The notes beneath the pieces are model-generated. The model saw only the letters and a list, made by a program, of their open reading frames with translations. It did not search any database and was not told the DNA's origin. Below are positions 10,700-22,155 of a stretch of 64,000 bases of DNA, piece after piece. Numbering within the stretch: the stretch's first letter is position 1; each line of letters begins with the position of its first letter. The translations under genes were made by a program, and so were the position numbers. Where the stretch lies: assembly GCA_033060915.1 (NCBI GenBank), contig CM065388.1, positions 22,246,001 to 22,310,000 on the forward strand, read 5' to 3'. The stretch comes from Euryodendron excelsum. Lineage: Eukaryota > Streptophyta > Magnoliopsida > Ericales > Pentaphylacaceae.

Positions 10700-12130
10700 G
10701 GAAAGTGAGATATTTTTATAGACTTTTCAAAAACTTTCTTTTCAAAAGTCTCTATTTCTAAAAAACTTTTTTTCCAACGTACTTTCTAAAAACTCCCTCC
10801 AATCTCCTTCTCAAAATTCCTTTCCAAAATTGTTTTCAAAAATCTATTTCTAAAACTTCTTTTTAAACTCCTTTCCAAAACACTCTCTTTGAAATTCACT
10901 TTCTAAAAACGCTCCCTTAGTCTCCTTTTTAGAAAAACTCTTTTCAAAATTCACTTTCCAAAAACTCCTTCCTAAGATTTCCTTCCAAAAACTCACTTTT
11001 CAAAAATCGCTTTTCTTCGAGCCTAAGTCAAGCCATAGAGCTAACGATTAGGAAACCCTAATTTTCTTTCCTAAAACATAATTTTCAATCTTGCCTTAAA
11101 ACCTAGGTTTTCAAAATCTCCTTTTTTACATCCAAATCCTAAATTTTCAAAACCTATTTTCTACATTAAAACTATAGTCTTCCAAATCTAGGGTTTCTAA
11201 AACTTCCCCTTCCCATTCCATGTCAAATCCTATCTTCTCTTTAGTAAACCAAATCCAATCTTCTCATTTAGGAAGCTAGATCCAATCCTCTGTTTTTAGA
11301 AACAAAATCAAAACACCTCATTCAGAAACAAAATCCAATCCTTTGTTTAAGGAAATAGGAATCTCAATCCTTCCAAACCCAAATCCTTCCTAATTCAAAT
11401 CTTTCCTAATCTCATACTTTCTTAGATCTTAAGATTCCAAAACCTAAACTTTTAAATCTTTCATTAAACTTTAAGCTTCCAAATCTTTCCTAAACCAACC
11501 CTTTCCTAATTCCATTCCTTTCCAAATGTCAACTTTCCGAATTCAAATCTTCAAATCTTTTTTAAACTAAAACATTTCCAAAATTCAAGAATTTCTAAAA
11601 CTCAAACTGTGAATTTTTCTAAAATTTTAAACATTCCTAAATTTCAAATCTTTCCAAATCTAAAACTTTCTAAATTCAAAAAATTCTTACTTTTAAAACT
11701 TCTCTATTTCAAAACTTTCCAATTTCAATACTTTCTTAAAATGAAACATTTCCTATTTCAAAACCTTCCCTATTTTTGAAACTTTCCTAATTCGAAACCT
11801 TTCCTAAAACGAAACTTTCCTAAAACGAGACTTTCCTATTTTGAAACTTTCCTAATTTGAACTATTCTTAAATCCAATCTTTCCCTAAGCTTCCAAGTCC
11901 AACATTCGAGTCAAATCTTTTCTACCAAGTCAAGTCAACTCTTTCTTAAATTTCAAGTCTTTCCTAAGTTCCATCTTTCCTAAGTCTAGGTTTCCTAAAA
12001 TCAAGCTTTCCAAAACTAATCTTTTCAAATCTTACAATCAAAGATCAAAGTCCATTCCTTTCAATTCCAAATTCCAATTTCCAATCCTCTACTCTAAGTT
12101 TAAATCAAATCCTTTTTCAAATATTTTGTT
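10700..12130 (+). repeat. G-depleted tract in LTR B
   Basis: Counterpart of 4070-5720: degenerate 'tttcctaaa / caaaac' motifs with very little G on the plus strand. The composition is kept although the exact motif order has drifted. Confidence 0.8.
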
Positions 12131-12983
12131 CTAAGCTCAAATCAAAACCTTCTATTTTTTATCGGACTCTTGTCCGAACTACAATTGACCTAATTCCTCA
12201 AAAAGGATACGTAGGTGACCCTCACGGGTGCGCTCATAACTTTTTTTTTTTTAAATCTCCAATTTCACAATCTTCTTCAAGTTTCCAATTTCCTAATCTC
12301 TTCCAAGCTTCCAATTCCATGATCTATTTCCAAATCTCTATTTCCCATTTCTAAAACTTTCTTTCAAAATCAAATCTATCTTTTCAAATCAAATCAAGTT
12401 CCTTTCAAATCTATTTCCAACTCTTTTTTTCTTGCACTTGCATATCATGCATCATATAAATTTCTTTTCAAAATTCTTTTCTAAAGTGGATAGTTTGGAC
12501 ATTTGTTAATCGAAGACTCTAATAGGTGAATCTAAGGTGAATAGACATGTAGGTACCGTAAGGGTAGGGTAGGGTGATGGCTTAGTGCATCTTCCCTACA
12601 CATAACCAACCTCTAAACTTAGGATCATTGTTTTTAAAGACCAAAATGGAGTTTATTTTCAAAAAAAGGCTTAAAAGTTTTCCAAAGGTTGTCAAACAAC
12701 CTGTTTTCTTAAAAACCCTCTCTTGAGAAAGTATTTTTAAAAATCATTTTCAAAAACCCTAAGTGCGGTCTTTGGATTGTGCTTAGTTTTTAAGTGACTT
12801 ACTCACCTTAATCAAGTTAGGTGGCGACTACAAATTGTCTTCCAAAAGCCCTTTATTCAAATCTATTTTCAATTCAAACTTAGTCGCACTCATTCTTCTA
12901 GGAGGATGAGTTCTAACGAGAGACTACAGTGTTTTTCCCGCTTGTGTGTGTATTCCTCAAGTGCAAAAAATCTGAGCACGATA

Positions 12984-12988
12984 CATCC
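12984..12988. repeat. Right target-site duplication of LTR B (CATCC)
   Basis: Identical to 8253-8257. Joining the two sides through a single CATCC restores an open gag frame (AAG GAT GTG CAT on the minus strand). Confidence 0.9.
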
Positions 12989-13032
12989 TTAATAAAGTTT
13001 TTTATGAAAGTGTACGTATCATATGAAGACAT
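12984..13032 (-). pseudogene. gag: Ty3/gypsy gag, amino-terminal fragment
   Basis: ATG at 13032-13030 on the minus strand opens MSSYDTYTFIKNFIKD. Across the LTR B insertion the same frame continues as VHRRLVSVDSSSDISLN at 8252 and below. Frame continuity across a perfect target duplication supports the start. It belongs to the gag pseudogene at 6945-8252. Confidence 0.65.
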
Positions 13033-13795
13033 AAATTAACCCTTCCCAGAACATCAATACGAAAAAACACTAAAAAGAGAATAAAAAGAGAAAAAAGAAA
13101 ATACACGTACACAAAAACAACAAACAAAAATAATGTTAGACAGATTAGTAACAACATTATGGTAATCTTAGTGAACGGCGCCGACCTAAATAGACAGTGA
13201 ATCAACTCCAAATAAGGTTATCCACTATAATCAAATAAAAAAATAATATCTATATATAAAGCTATATGGTCACCATATCGAGCGGCACCGACCTAAATAA
13301 GCAGTGAATCAACTTGAAAGGTAAACCACAAAGAAAAAGAAAAAGATCTAAAATAAAGTGCAGAAAATAAAATGTTAGAATGGTAACCAATATTGGTTAT
13401 CCACTAAATAAAAGAAAATGTTAAATAGTTAATAATTTAAATGATTTAGATGGTTTAGATGAAAAATAAAAATAGGAAATATGATAATCATCTTCACTGG
13501 CTTCGTCCAACAATAGGTGAGTATGTCAGCCAAAGAGTTTAACCACAAAATAAAAATAAAAAAGGAAAAGAACTAAATACAAGTTAGCAATGGAACGAAG
13601 CAATAAATGAGCATGGACCACTAATCAGTTGGTATACTCCTTCTAATTCATTCGTTAAGGTAGGGAAGCAATCAATTATTCTTAAATCTACAAAGGTATT
13701 ATTTATTTTTTTTCCAATTTTGAATTTTTATTTTTTTAGTATAATTTTTTATTTTTTTTTATTTTTCTTGCATGATTTTATTTAAGTTGTTTTTA
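13033..13795 (-). other. Untranslated leader of the minus-strand gypsy element
   Basis: AT-rich, no coding signal. Contains a direct repeat built on CACCGACCTAAATA and CAGTGAATCAAC (about 13,177-13,208 and 13,282-13,313), and more copies of 'gttatccacta'. Its place between PBS and gag fits a retroelement leader. Confidence 0.5.
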
Positions 13796-13808
13796 GGCAA
13801 TGGCGCCA
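13796..13808 (-). other. Primer-binding site of the gypsy element
   Basis: Minus strand TGGCGCCATTGCC. It differs at one base from TGGCGCCGTTGCC, the site typical of Athila/Tat-type plant Ty3/gypsy elements as I recall it. It lies 7 bases after a CA-ending segment (minus strand) at 13816, as expected after a 5' LTR. Confidence 0.6.
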
Positions 13809-13815
13809 AAATACT

Positions 13816-14946
13816 TGATTACGTCCAGGATATAGCAATCTATTAACACGCAATTGCGTTCTCCCTTCTCTTTTGTGCTCTCTCTCTCTCTCTCTCTCTC
13901 TCTGACCCACTCTCTTCCTCTCCTCGCCGAACCACCTCTATCGCCCACCCAACCACAACCCCGCCTCCTTGACCCCTAGAAGCTCCGCCCACCCTGACTA
14001 CGTTCAGGATATGACAATCTAATAATACCCAAGTGCAGATGTGGTGAAGCAGTAAATAAAATTCAACAAGACTAGAGTCAATCTGCAGGCAACAGTTATC
14101 AAAACATGCAAAGTTAAGTGCTAAAATTTACCCACGGTAACAGATTAGATACCGACTAAGTCATACTAGACATTGTAGTATTACAAAGGTTTCAGTTGGA
14201 ACCTAAGCCAACTTGTTTGAATTTCACCTCAAAAAGTACCGATGAGAATTAGACAATTATTGCAGAAAATGGTAACAAATGCAAAATAGTTTAATTTGTG
14301 AGGATTGATGGTTGTAGAACGAGACTTTAATTAAATTAAAAAAAATAGTCTTGGATCTAACTAATCTGATCACCTCATTCATCCAAAATTTCAACAGAGG
14401 TTTTGTAACTCAAATCATTGGCTTCATCTTGAGCCTTTGATTCGGAAGATTAAGCTATTAGAACAAAAATTCAATAATAATTAAATCTAAAATAATAAAA
14501 TTAAAGCCATAGGCTCATACCATCGATTTGTGCAATAATTATACCAAACTAAGATTTTTGTATAGAAATTACAAAACTTAGTCAAGAATCTTAGTTTTCT
14601 CAAAAATCTAGAATTTAAAGATAAAACAATGAAAACTTAATTACCTCCGTTGATATTCCAAGATCCTCAGATTATCTTCACAATTGGCTCTAATAATAAA
14701 ACTAACTACTCATAGTATTGGAAAAAAAAAAGACAACGCTTGAAAAATAACTTCATAAATAAAAAGATTTATTACAGCAAAATAACGGCAAAGAGAAGAC
14801 TAGAAGGAAAAATTAATTGAGTGAAAAGTTGCTAACAAACTAACTGAAAATCTAACCATAAGAAAGGAAATAATTGGATAGAGCTCTCTTGCTTCTGCCC
14901 TCAAGCTCTCTTCCCTTCCTGAAACTCTCTACCGAATGAAGTCTTT
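13816..14946 (-). mobile_element. Probable 5' LTR of the gypsy element (partial)
   Basis: Plus-strand TGATTACGTCCAGGATAT at 13816 is the reverse complement of an LTR end. A near copy, TGACTACGTTCAGGATATGA, starts at 13994, so the end is duplicated or two copies abut. Between them are a (TC)n tract and a C-rich stretch. The remainder to 14946 is AT-rich and is cut by the copia element. The other end was not located; it may lie right of 20930. Confidence 0.45.
13876..13904. repeat. (TC)n microsatellite
   Basis: Uninterrupted CT dinucleotides between the two LTR-end-like sequences. Confidence 0.9.
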
Positions 14947-15584
14947 TGTTAGGAAAATTAGCTCATTTTGTGCCATGTAAATTCAAAGCTAAAATCCGTT
15001 TTGGTCTTGTGTGAGTCTTGAGTGTATTGATTACATTGTAATGACCTTAGATGTTAGGATTTTGCCTTCATAAAGCCTCAAGGGAATGGTCAACAACAGC
15101 TGAATGAATTTTAAGACGATGGGAATCTCCCTCTAGCAATCAGTTCTCTTCTAGCTGGTTTTTAGCCATGATATGGTTCAACTTCGAAGAGGCCCATTAA
15201 AGGAAAAGTTGTAGATCTTTGAGTCTTCTTTCCAGAGAACTTTAAATCTCATCAATCCAAAATCTGAGTAAAACGTTACAGCTACAATACTAAAGACTTC
15301 ACCATGGACTCCACCATGGCACACCTCAACCATGCCGTGGCGCACCCACCTCAGCAAAAATATTAAACAGGCAGTGACAAGTGACATGTGCCATCAGGTA
15401 CACCAAACTGCGCCATGGCGTAATGGGACAGTTTTTTGGCTTCGAATATGCTTTCCAGCCTGGCACTAAAAAGCTAAATAGTAACTTTAGTCCATCAAGG
15501 AACATGTGAGAACATGTGGGAGGAATCTTAGCTGGTATGGACTCAACAAGAAACATTATTTACAAGCATGTATTATATATACAT

Positions 15585-15682
15585 CTTGCCCACACACTTG
15601 TGCACGTGGGAATCAACTTGCCTATACACTTGTGCACATGAGAATCGAACTTGCCCATACACTTGTGCACATGGGGATCAAA
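15585..15682 (+). repeat. 32-bp minisatellite, 3 units
   Basis: Units of the form CTTGCCCATACACTTGTGCACATG plus 8-9 bases, each centred on a GTGCAC palindrome. Confidence 0.9.
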
Positions 15683-15744
15683 GGGAGAGAGATTCTAGGG
15701 GTTTCTTCTTCAGCCAACAAAGGCTTGTAGTAGCTACCATAATG

Positions 15745-15755
15745 TATATATATAG
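15745..15755 (+). promoter_or_regulatory. TATA box of copia 5' LTR
   Basis: TATATATATAG in both LTRs (15745 and 20341), followed by GAAGAGATTCAAGTGGG. Confidence 0.55.
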
Positions 15756-16324
15756 AAGAGATTCAAGTGGGTTGTAAGAAAGTATAGAGAGACAATAGAT
15801 TCAAGTATTTTGTGTGTGCACTCTCCCACTTAGAGTCCTCTACTTCAAATGTTAAGAGCCTACATGTTCTAAGAGAAGTCTCCATCATACTTTCCTTCTT
15901 ATCATCAAAGAGAAGAGAGTAGCTTGTGGTGATTCAAATTGCCAGATCAAAAAGCTTCATCATGGACTCGGTAAAGAATCAAGTACTGGAACGAGTTCGT
16001 GGAATCGGATGGTGTACAAGCTGCAAGGTTCAATCCTAATTGTGGATTCAACGGTGTGAAAGGGTTGTAAGACATTCTTATGCTTTGTTCCTTATATAGT
16101 GCTTGATTGAAGCTAAACTAGGTTCTGTGATTTTGTCCCGGAAGGGTTTCCACGCTAAAAATCTTGTGTGTTAATGGTTGTGTGTTTTTATTTCTGTTTA
16201 TGGTTTACTTTAGATTAATCATTGCTAACATTTGCTAAAAATTTTAGTAAAGACCTATTCACCCCCCTTTAGGTCCTTTTTAGGATATAAATTCATATTA
16301 CCAAGAACACTTGGCTTTTTCAAT

Positions 16325-16336
16325 TAGTGTCAAAGC
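16325..16336 (+). other. Primer-binding site (initiator Met tRNA type)
   Basis: TAGTGTCAAAGC, two bases after the 5' LTR. It matches the standard copia site TGGTATCAGAGC at 9 of 12 positions. Confidence 0.75.
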
Positions 16337-16404
16337 AGGACACTCTTAAAACCATTTTTAAAACTATTTTTCTTGAGTGAGGTCCTGAAAGTGCTTCTAG
16401 TAAC

Positions 16405-18496
16405 ATGGATTTGCCTAAAGAAGGTAGTTCTATGCTTAGACCTCCATTATTTGATAGTTTTAATTATCCTTATTGGAAAGCTAAGATACGTGCATTTTTT
16501 AAATCTCTTGATGAAAGAGTTTGACTAAACATTGTACAAGGATAGACTTCTCCAACTAAACTGTTTGAAAATATGGTTATTTCCAAACCTGTGTCTGACT
16601 GTGATAAAACTGATCTGGCATATTGTGGATGGAATAGTAAGGCCATGAATGCTATTTTTAATAGTGTATCTCTAGAAAAATTTTGTAGGATTTCAAAATG
16701 AGAGATTACAAAAGAAGTTTGGGATATTTTAGAGGTCACTCATGAAGGTACTAGTGCTATTAAAGTGTCATAGTAAAAGGTTGACCACTTTTTTGAAACT
16801 CTTCGAATGGAGGAAAATGAAACCTTTTATGCATTTTATATAAAATTGAGTGACATAGTAAATTCACGTTTTAATCTCGGTGAAAGGATTTCATATTCAA
16901 AAGTTGTTAGAAAAATTTTGAGATTTTTTCCAAATCGGTTTCAACCTAAAGTTAGAGTCATAGAAGAGAGCAAAAATGTTAGTGCTCTTAAAGTTGAGGA
17001 GCTTGTAGGTTCTCTTCAAACTTATGAAGCCAACCTAAAACAGGACAAAAGGACTAACCAAAGCATGGCTCTTCAGTCCATTAAGGGAGACCATGAAAGT
17101 TCTAGTGAAGAAGAACAAGATCTTGACCTAGCTGAGATGACCTTGTTTGCTATAAAATTTAGAAAGTTTCTTAGAAGTAGGAAGAACAAGACTTCCAAGT
17201 CTCAGCAAACCAAGAAAATTTAATGCTATGAATGTCAAGGTTATGGTCACATTGCTCAAGAATGCCTAAACAAGAAAAAGAAAAAGAATAGGGTGATGGC
17301 TTCCACTTGGGATGACATTAGTTCTGAAGAATCTAAGGAATCTTCTTCTCCTAAACAAACTAATAATTTTATTTCATTTGCTTCATCTATGCATAAATCT
17401 TTTTAAATTATCTTCGTCCTCACATGTTTCTGCTGATGATGTTATGGAAACTAACAATGAACCGGAATGTGAGACAAGTTCAAATAGATATGAAAATGAG
17501 GATGATGGGATGCAACAAGCATATAAAGAAATGTATGATAAATGCATAAAACTAAAAGAATACAAGTTGAAGGTGACTGCTAAGTACAAAATCATTCAAA
17601 AGGAAAGAGACATATTGAAGCAAGAAGTAGCTGAAGTCTCTACCAAATTGAATTAGTTTGAAACTGAATGGGAGACTCTTTTTAATAAGCTATGTGAAGC
17701 TGAAAAAGAGTTGCAGGAAAGTAATGAATCTAAGAAGAAATTAGATGAAAATGTTTTATGCTTGGAAAAAGAGTTGGCTACTGTCAATGCAACTTTCAAA
17801 CGCCAAGTAGGAGCAACAGAAAAGTTGGCGCATATGATTAACATTCAGAAGAGCTCATATGATAGAAGTGGCATAGGGTTTGGTGATGCACATTCCTCAT
17901 CCAATACAATCAAGAAACCAAAATTTGTGCCTTCCCCAACCGTTGATAAATTCAAGTTAACTTCAAATCAAAAATTTTTGAAAAATCAGCGATCCTCAAA
18001 GCATCAACCTCCAAAGCGTAAGGTAAGTCAACCAAGGGGAAATGAAATGCCCTATCAGGTAAATTATTAACGTTTTTCAGTACCTTTTGTACCTATATGT
18101 CGTCATTGTGGAATTAGAGGACATATTAGGCCAAATTGCTTTAAAAGGTTCACTATTCCAAGGATAAAAGTTAAATCTGAACCTATGAATCAAAATAGAT
18201 TTTACAACAACTGTTTTCAAGTCCTGGCTGAAGATTATCAAAGACCATATCCAATCTTTCATAATTCTTTTCAGAATTATCAACAAAGGACAAGATTTTT
18301 CTCTAGAAGAAATTCTACACAAAACCATTTTGATAATCAAGCTCAATACTTTCAACCCAAAGTTTTTGAAAACGTTGTTAAACCAAAGACAAGAGTCACT
18401 TGGGTTAGAAAGCCAAACTTGCATCCTTGTGTTGATGTGTATGCTAAGCCTCTAGATCGCCATAGGAAATATGTAGAGGCTAGTCTAGCCAAATGA
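16405..18496 (+). pseudogene. gag: Copia gag pseudogene with two zinc knuckles
   Basis: Starts at ATG 16405 (MDLPKEGSSMLRPPLFDSFN, then YPYWKAKIRAFF), the usual opening of copia gag. The UBN2-type capsid region follows to about 17220. A first CCHC knuckle, CYECQGYGHIAQEC, is at 17224-17265. A lysine/glutamate-rich probable coiled coil lies at about 17500-17850. A second knuckle, CRHCGIRGHIRPNC, is at about 18099-18140. The end is VEASLAK and a stop at 18494-18496. At least five in-frame stops (16522, about 16543, about 16697, about 16769, 17221), further stops downstream and a frame change near 17400 make it inactive. Most early stops look like Trp or Gln codons changed by one C-to-T or G-to-A step. 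No pol follows. Confidence 0.87.
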
Positions 18497-19505
18497 TGCT
18501 TGAGTTTTTCATAACCTAGGATTTGAATGCTTCATGTTTATTCTTCAGATCCTAGTGTTATGATCCCTTTTGTAATTTTGTTTATCTTTTGTTATATTGC
18601 TATTTGTTTTTATTAAAATACAAAAAAATAATAATAATTGCTGCAGATTCAAAAGAAATTTTATACAATCATGACCAAGGAAAAGGCTACCTATGAGTGT
18701 AGAGTGAAAGCTACTATAGACGTTCGTCAAAATGTGCAACTTGGTTTGAAACGTCATAGAGAAGGCTATCATACTTACTAAAGTGAAAGCCGTCTTCAGC
18801 CTCAAAAGAGTGAGCTATTGAGAGGTGTTATGCATTTCAGGGGGAGCCTTCCTTTACATTTTTTTAATATTAAGCTTTGATAGGTTTTTAATCGGTTTGA
18901 TTTTCATGCTAAATGATATCTCTTGTGAGTTCTTGATTCAAGTACTTAAAAATATGCTTTTGATCTTAAGGCTTGATCCTACTATTCTTGATGCTCACAC
19001 ACTCACTTTATCATTTGGTTATGACTTATCATCTTTTTAAAAACGTGATGTGATCTTCATCATGGACATGTCTTTATGAACTTGAGTACTTGATATGTGT
19101 GTTTAGGCTCTTGCCATATGAATCTCTTTTATAGGTTTCTTAAAATTTGTGATCATCAAGTCATTTATATGTTTTTGTGTATATTCATTTAAATCTTGTA
19201 GTTGCATTTTGTGTCAAAAAGGGGGAGAAATATTTTATTTAGTGTCTTGTTTGTTTTTGAATGATTAATGGTTCATTTTAATTTTGCTTGGTGTTTATGC
19301 ATGTGCTAAGAGGAGTATATCCGTGTAGTATTAGTTGAGAGGGAGTAATATTGCTTGCTTTCCATTTACACTTGATCTTGTGTTAAGGTTTTATCACCAG
19401 GTGAGTTGCTTAGGCTATAAAGAGTAGAGCTTGGTCCTTCTTTTTATATGTTTTGAGGTTATGAGTGTTTTCAATGTAATCTTTGAGTTTTGTCACAAAA
19501 TGCCC
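18497..19505 (+). other. Noncoding 3' region of copia element
   Basis: No coding signal. GGGGGAG-type motifs at about 18840 and 19219 precede the true polypurine tract, a pattern familiar in SIRE-type plant elements. Confidence 0.6.
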
Positions 19506-19516
19506 AAAGGGGGAGA
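19506..19516 (+). other. Polypurine tract
   Basis: AAAGGGGGAGA immediately before the 3' LTR start TGTTAG at 19518; the plus-strand priming site. Confidence 0.85.
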
Positions 19517-19517
19517 T

Positions 19518-20925
19518 TGTTAGAAAATTGGGTCATTTTGTGCCATGTAAATTGAGCGCTAAAATCTCTTTTTGTCTTATGTAAGTCTTGAGTGTATTGA
19601 TCACATTGTAAAAACCTTAGATGTTAGGATTTTGCCTTCATAAAGCCGCAAGGGAAAAATCAACAACTGCTAAATGACTTTTGAGAAGATGGGAATTTGC
19701 CACTAGGGATCAATTCTCTTCTACCTGGTTTTTAGCCATGATATGTTTTGAATTTGAGAAAAAGTTGTAGATCTTTGAGTCTTCTTTCCAGAGAACTTTG
19801 AATCTCATCAATCCGACATCTGAGTAAAAAGTTACAGCCACAATACTGAAAACTGCACCATGGACTCTGCCATGGCACACTTCAACCGCGCCATAGCGCA
19901 TTCACCGCAGCAAAAATATTCAACAGGCAGTGACAAGCGCCATCAGGAGCACAAAACTGCACCATGGTGCACTGGAACAGTTTTTTGGTAGCCTAGCACT
20001 AAAAAGCTAAAAAGTAGCTTTAGCCCATCAAGAAACATATGAGAACATGTGGCAGGAATCTTAGCTAGTATGGACTCAACAAGAAACATTATTTACAAGC
20101 ATGTATCATATATACATCTTGCCCATACACTTGTGCACATGGAAATCAACTTGCCAAAACACTTGTGCACATGAGGATCAAATTTGCCCATACACTTGTG
20201 CACATGGGAATTAACTTGCCTATACACTTGTGCACATGATGATCAAACTTGCCCATACACTTATGCACATGAGGATCAAAAGGAGAAAGATTCTAGGGGT
20301 TTCTTCTTCAACCAACAAGGGCTTGTAGCAGTTGCCATAATATATATATAGAAGAGATTCAAGTGGGTTGTAAGAAAGTATAGAGAGAGAATAGATTCAA
20401 GTATTTTGTGTGTGCACTCTCCCACTTAGAATCCTCTACTTCATATGTTAAAAGTCTACATGTTCTAAGAGGACTCTCCATCATACTTTCCTTCATACCA
20501 TCAAAGAGAATAGAGTAGCTTGTGCTGATTCAAGTTGCTAGATCGAAGAGCTTCATCGTGGACTCGGTGGAGAATCAAGTGCTAGAATGAGTTCGTGGAT
20601 TTGGATGGTGTACAAGTTTCAAGGTTCAAGGTTCAATCCTAATTGTGGATTCAACGGTGTGAAAGGGTTTTAAGGCATTCTTGTACTTTGTTCCTTATAT
20701 AGTACTTGATTGGAGCTGGACTAGGTCCAGTGGTTTTCTTCCAGAAGGATTTCCACACTAAAAATCTTGTGTGTTGATGGTTGTGTGTTTTGATTTCTAT
20801 TTATGGCTTACTTTAGATTAATCATTGCTAACATTTGCTTAAAAGTTGAGTAAAGACCTATTCACCCCCCTTTAGGTCCTTTTTAGGATATAAATCCATA
20901 TTACCAAGAACACTTGGCTTTTTCA
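19518..20925 (+). repeat. 3' LTR of copia element
   Basis: 1408 bp, TGTTAGAAAATTGGG... to ...CTTGGCTTTTTCA. It aligns throughout with the 5' LTR, with scattered substitutions and indels, so the insertion is not recent. Five minisatellite units at 20118-20280 against three in the 5' LTR. Confidence 0.9.
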
Positions 20926-22155
20926 CCTTTTATAGACATAAGAAATACATTATGATATCCTCCACTATGCATTCTATAATTGCATCCCAATTGCATTCCA
21001 TAATGCATCCCACTTGCATTCCATTCAATTCATGTCTTCCTTGTTGGCCACATGTTTCATTTGCATTTATTTCTTTTATTTGTTTTGTCTTTGCTTTCCC
21101 TCGCATACTTGCACACACACACACACACACATATATATACTATATAATATCACTTACATATATATATATATATATACTCAATATTAATTATAATTCGTGT
21201 GCATGACTGCTCTATTTTGTTCGATTTTAGCTGTGAATTTACAGAAAACACAAAAAATATAAAGAAATATCAAAATTATATTAAAATGATAAATAATGTG
21301 TAATTAATTCCTACCAATAGCTTACAATTAGGGACTTTGATTGTACTTTTTAGAGTACAATCACACCCATCCACCATCATTAGTTATGTGTATTGTTCAT
21401 ATGTGCATGCTGTCAAGGGCGGAGCTAGAATTTTGATTTTCCTTGGGCTATGTCAAAATTAAATGGATTACAAAAAAAAAAATTTATAGAACATGTATAA
21501 ACCAAACAATTTTACAATTAATATGTAGCAAAAGTGTATATAAACAGGTAAATCGTCAAAAATATTCAACGAAAAGTACCTATTAAAGTTGTGCACTACC
21601 ATTCTTCATAGATTAGAAATCATCTATTATCGAATCTAAATCTATAGGTTCAGAAAGTTCCCTTTCGAAGTTGTGACCAAAGATCATGGGAGTCTACTCT
21701 TCTCCTTGTCTCTTTCGGATTTGTACTATGGGAAAAAAGTGTAAGGTCAAAACCTAATTTAATGGGGTTAATTGGTTTTTTTTTCCTTTAAGAAATTAAT
21801 AAAAAAATATGTATAGTTAGACAACAATATAAAGTCATGTTAAATAATTCTTTTAATGGTTAGATTGCAGCTCTACCTCTTTCCTAGGGCACTTTTTTAA
21901 TAGTTAATTAATTAATTTAGTTTTTATTGGGTTTAAGAATTAAGATTGAAATAGATTGTGTCAGGTAATTGGGCTGAGCATTAAAATAAAAGGTGATGAA
22001 CTGAGCAATAAAAATGAGTGGGTTGAATAATATTGAAGTAGGATAAACTTGAATATTAAAAAAATCTAAACATAAACAGAAGTTGGGCTGGTAGCCTTTG
22101 GCATCCCTCTGCCCTTGCATGTTGTTTAATCATATCGTTCTTGATTGTCTTTTTC
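20926..22155. other. Flank of copia insertion, no gene seen
   Basis: The first part (to about 21,100) reads on from the sequence interrupted at 14946. (AC)n and (TA)n microsatellites lie at about 21,112-21,176. 'Agggcggagctagaatttt' at about 21,417 resembles a motif common in plant mobile elements but I cannot assign it. No coding signal. Confidence 0.5.

Larger units (their letters stand above)
8258..12983 (+). mobile_element. LTR B, giant solo LTR (4.7 kb)
   Basis: Starts TGTAAGCACCC and ends GAGCACGATA, the last bases being a decayed form of GCGCGACA. Flanked by a perfect CATCC duplication. It is colinear with LTR A but nearly lacks the 80-bp array and has one copy of the 165-bp block. 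Contains a TATA box at 9822 and a G-poor tract at about 10,700-12,130. It interrupts the minus-strand gag 49 bases after its ATG. Open frames inside it are not conserved with LTR A and are not genes. Confidence 0.88.
14947..16322 (+). repeat. 5' LTR of copia element
   Basis: TGTTAGGAAAATTAGC... to ...CTTGGCTTTTTCA, 1376 bp. A TATA box (TATATATATAG) lies at 15745. Three units of a 32-33-bp minisatellite lie at 15585-15682; the 3' LTR has five. Confidence 0.9.
14947..20925 (+). mobile_element. Gag-only SIRE-like Ty1/copia retrotransposon
   Basis: A complete 5979-bp element: LTRs at 14947-16322 and 19518-20925, an iMet-type primer site, a decayed gag, about 1 kb of noncoding 3' region, and a polypurine tract. 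Flanks are TCTTT on the left and CCTTT on the right (4 of 5 bases match). It has no protease, integrase, reverse transcriptase or RNase H. Two zinc knuckles, a long coiled-coil gag and GGGGGAG motifs in the 3' region point to the SIRE/Maximus lineage. A gag-only layout matches the non-autonomous class described in plants as TR-GAG. It would need enzymes supplied by another element. Confidence 0.88.

Noticed and set aside
15326..15777. Several frames in the copia LTR
   Set aside because: LTR is noncoding; frames are not preserved in the 3' LTR.
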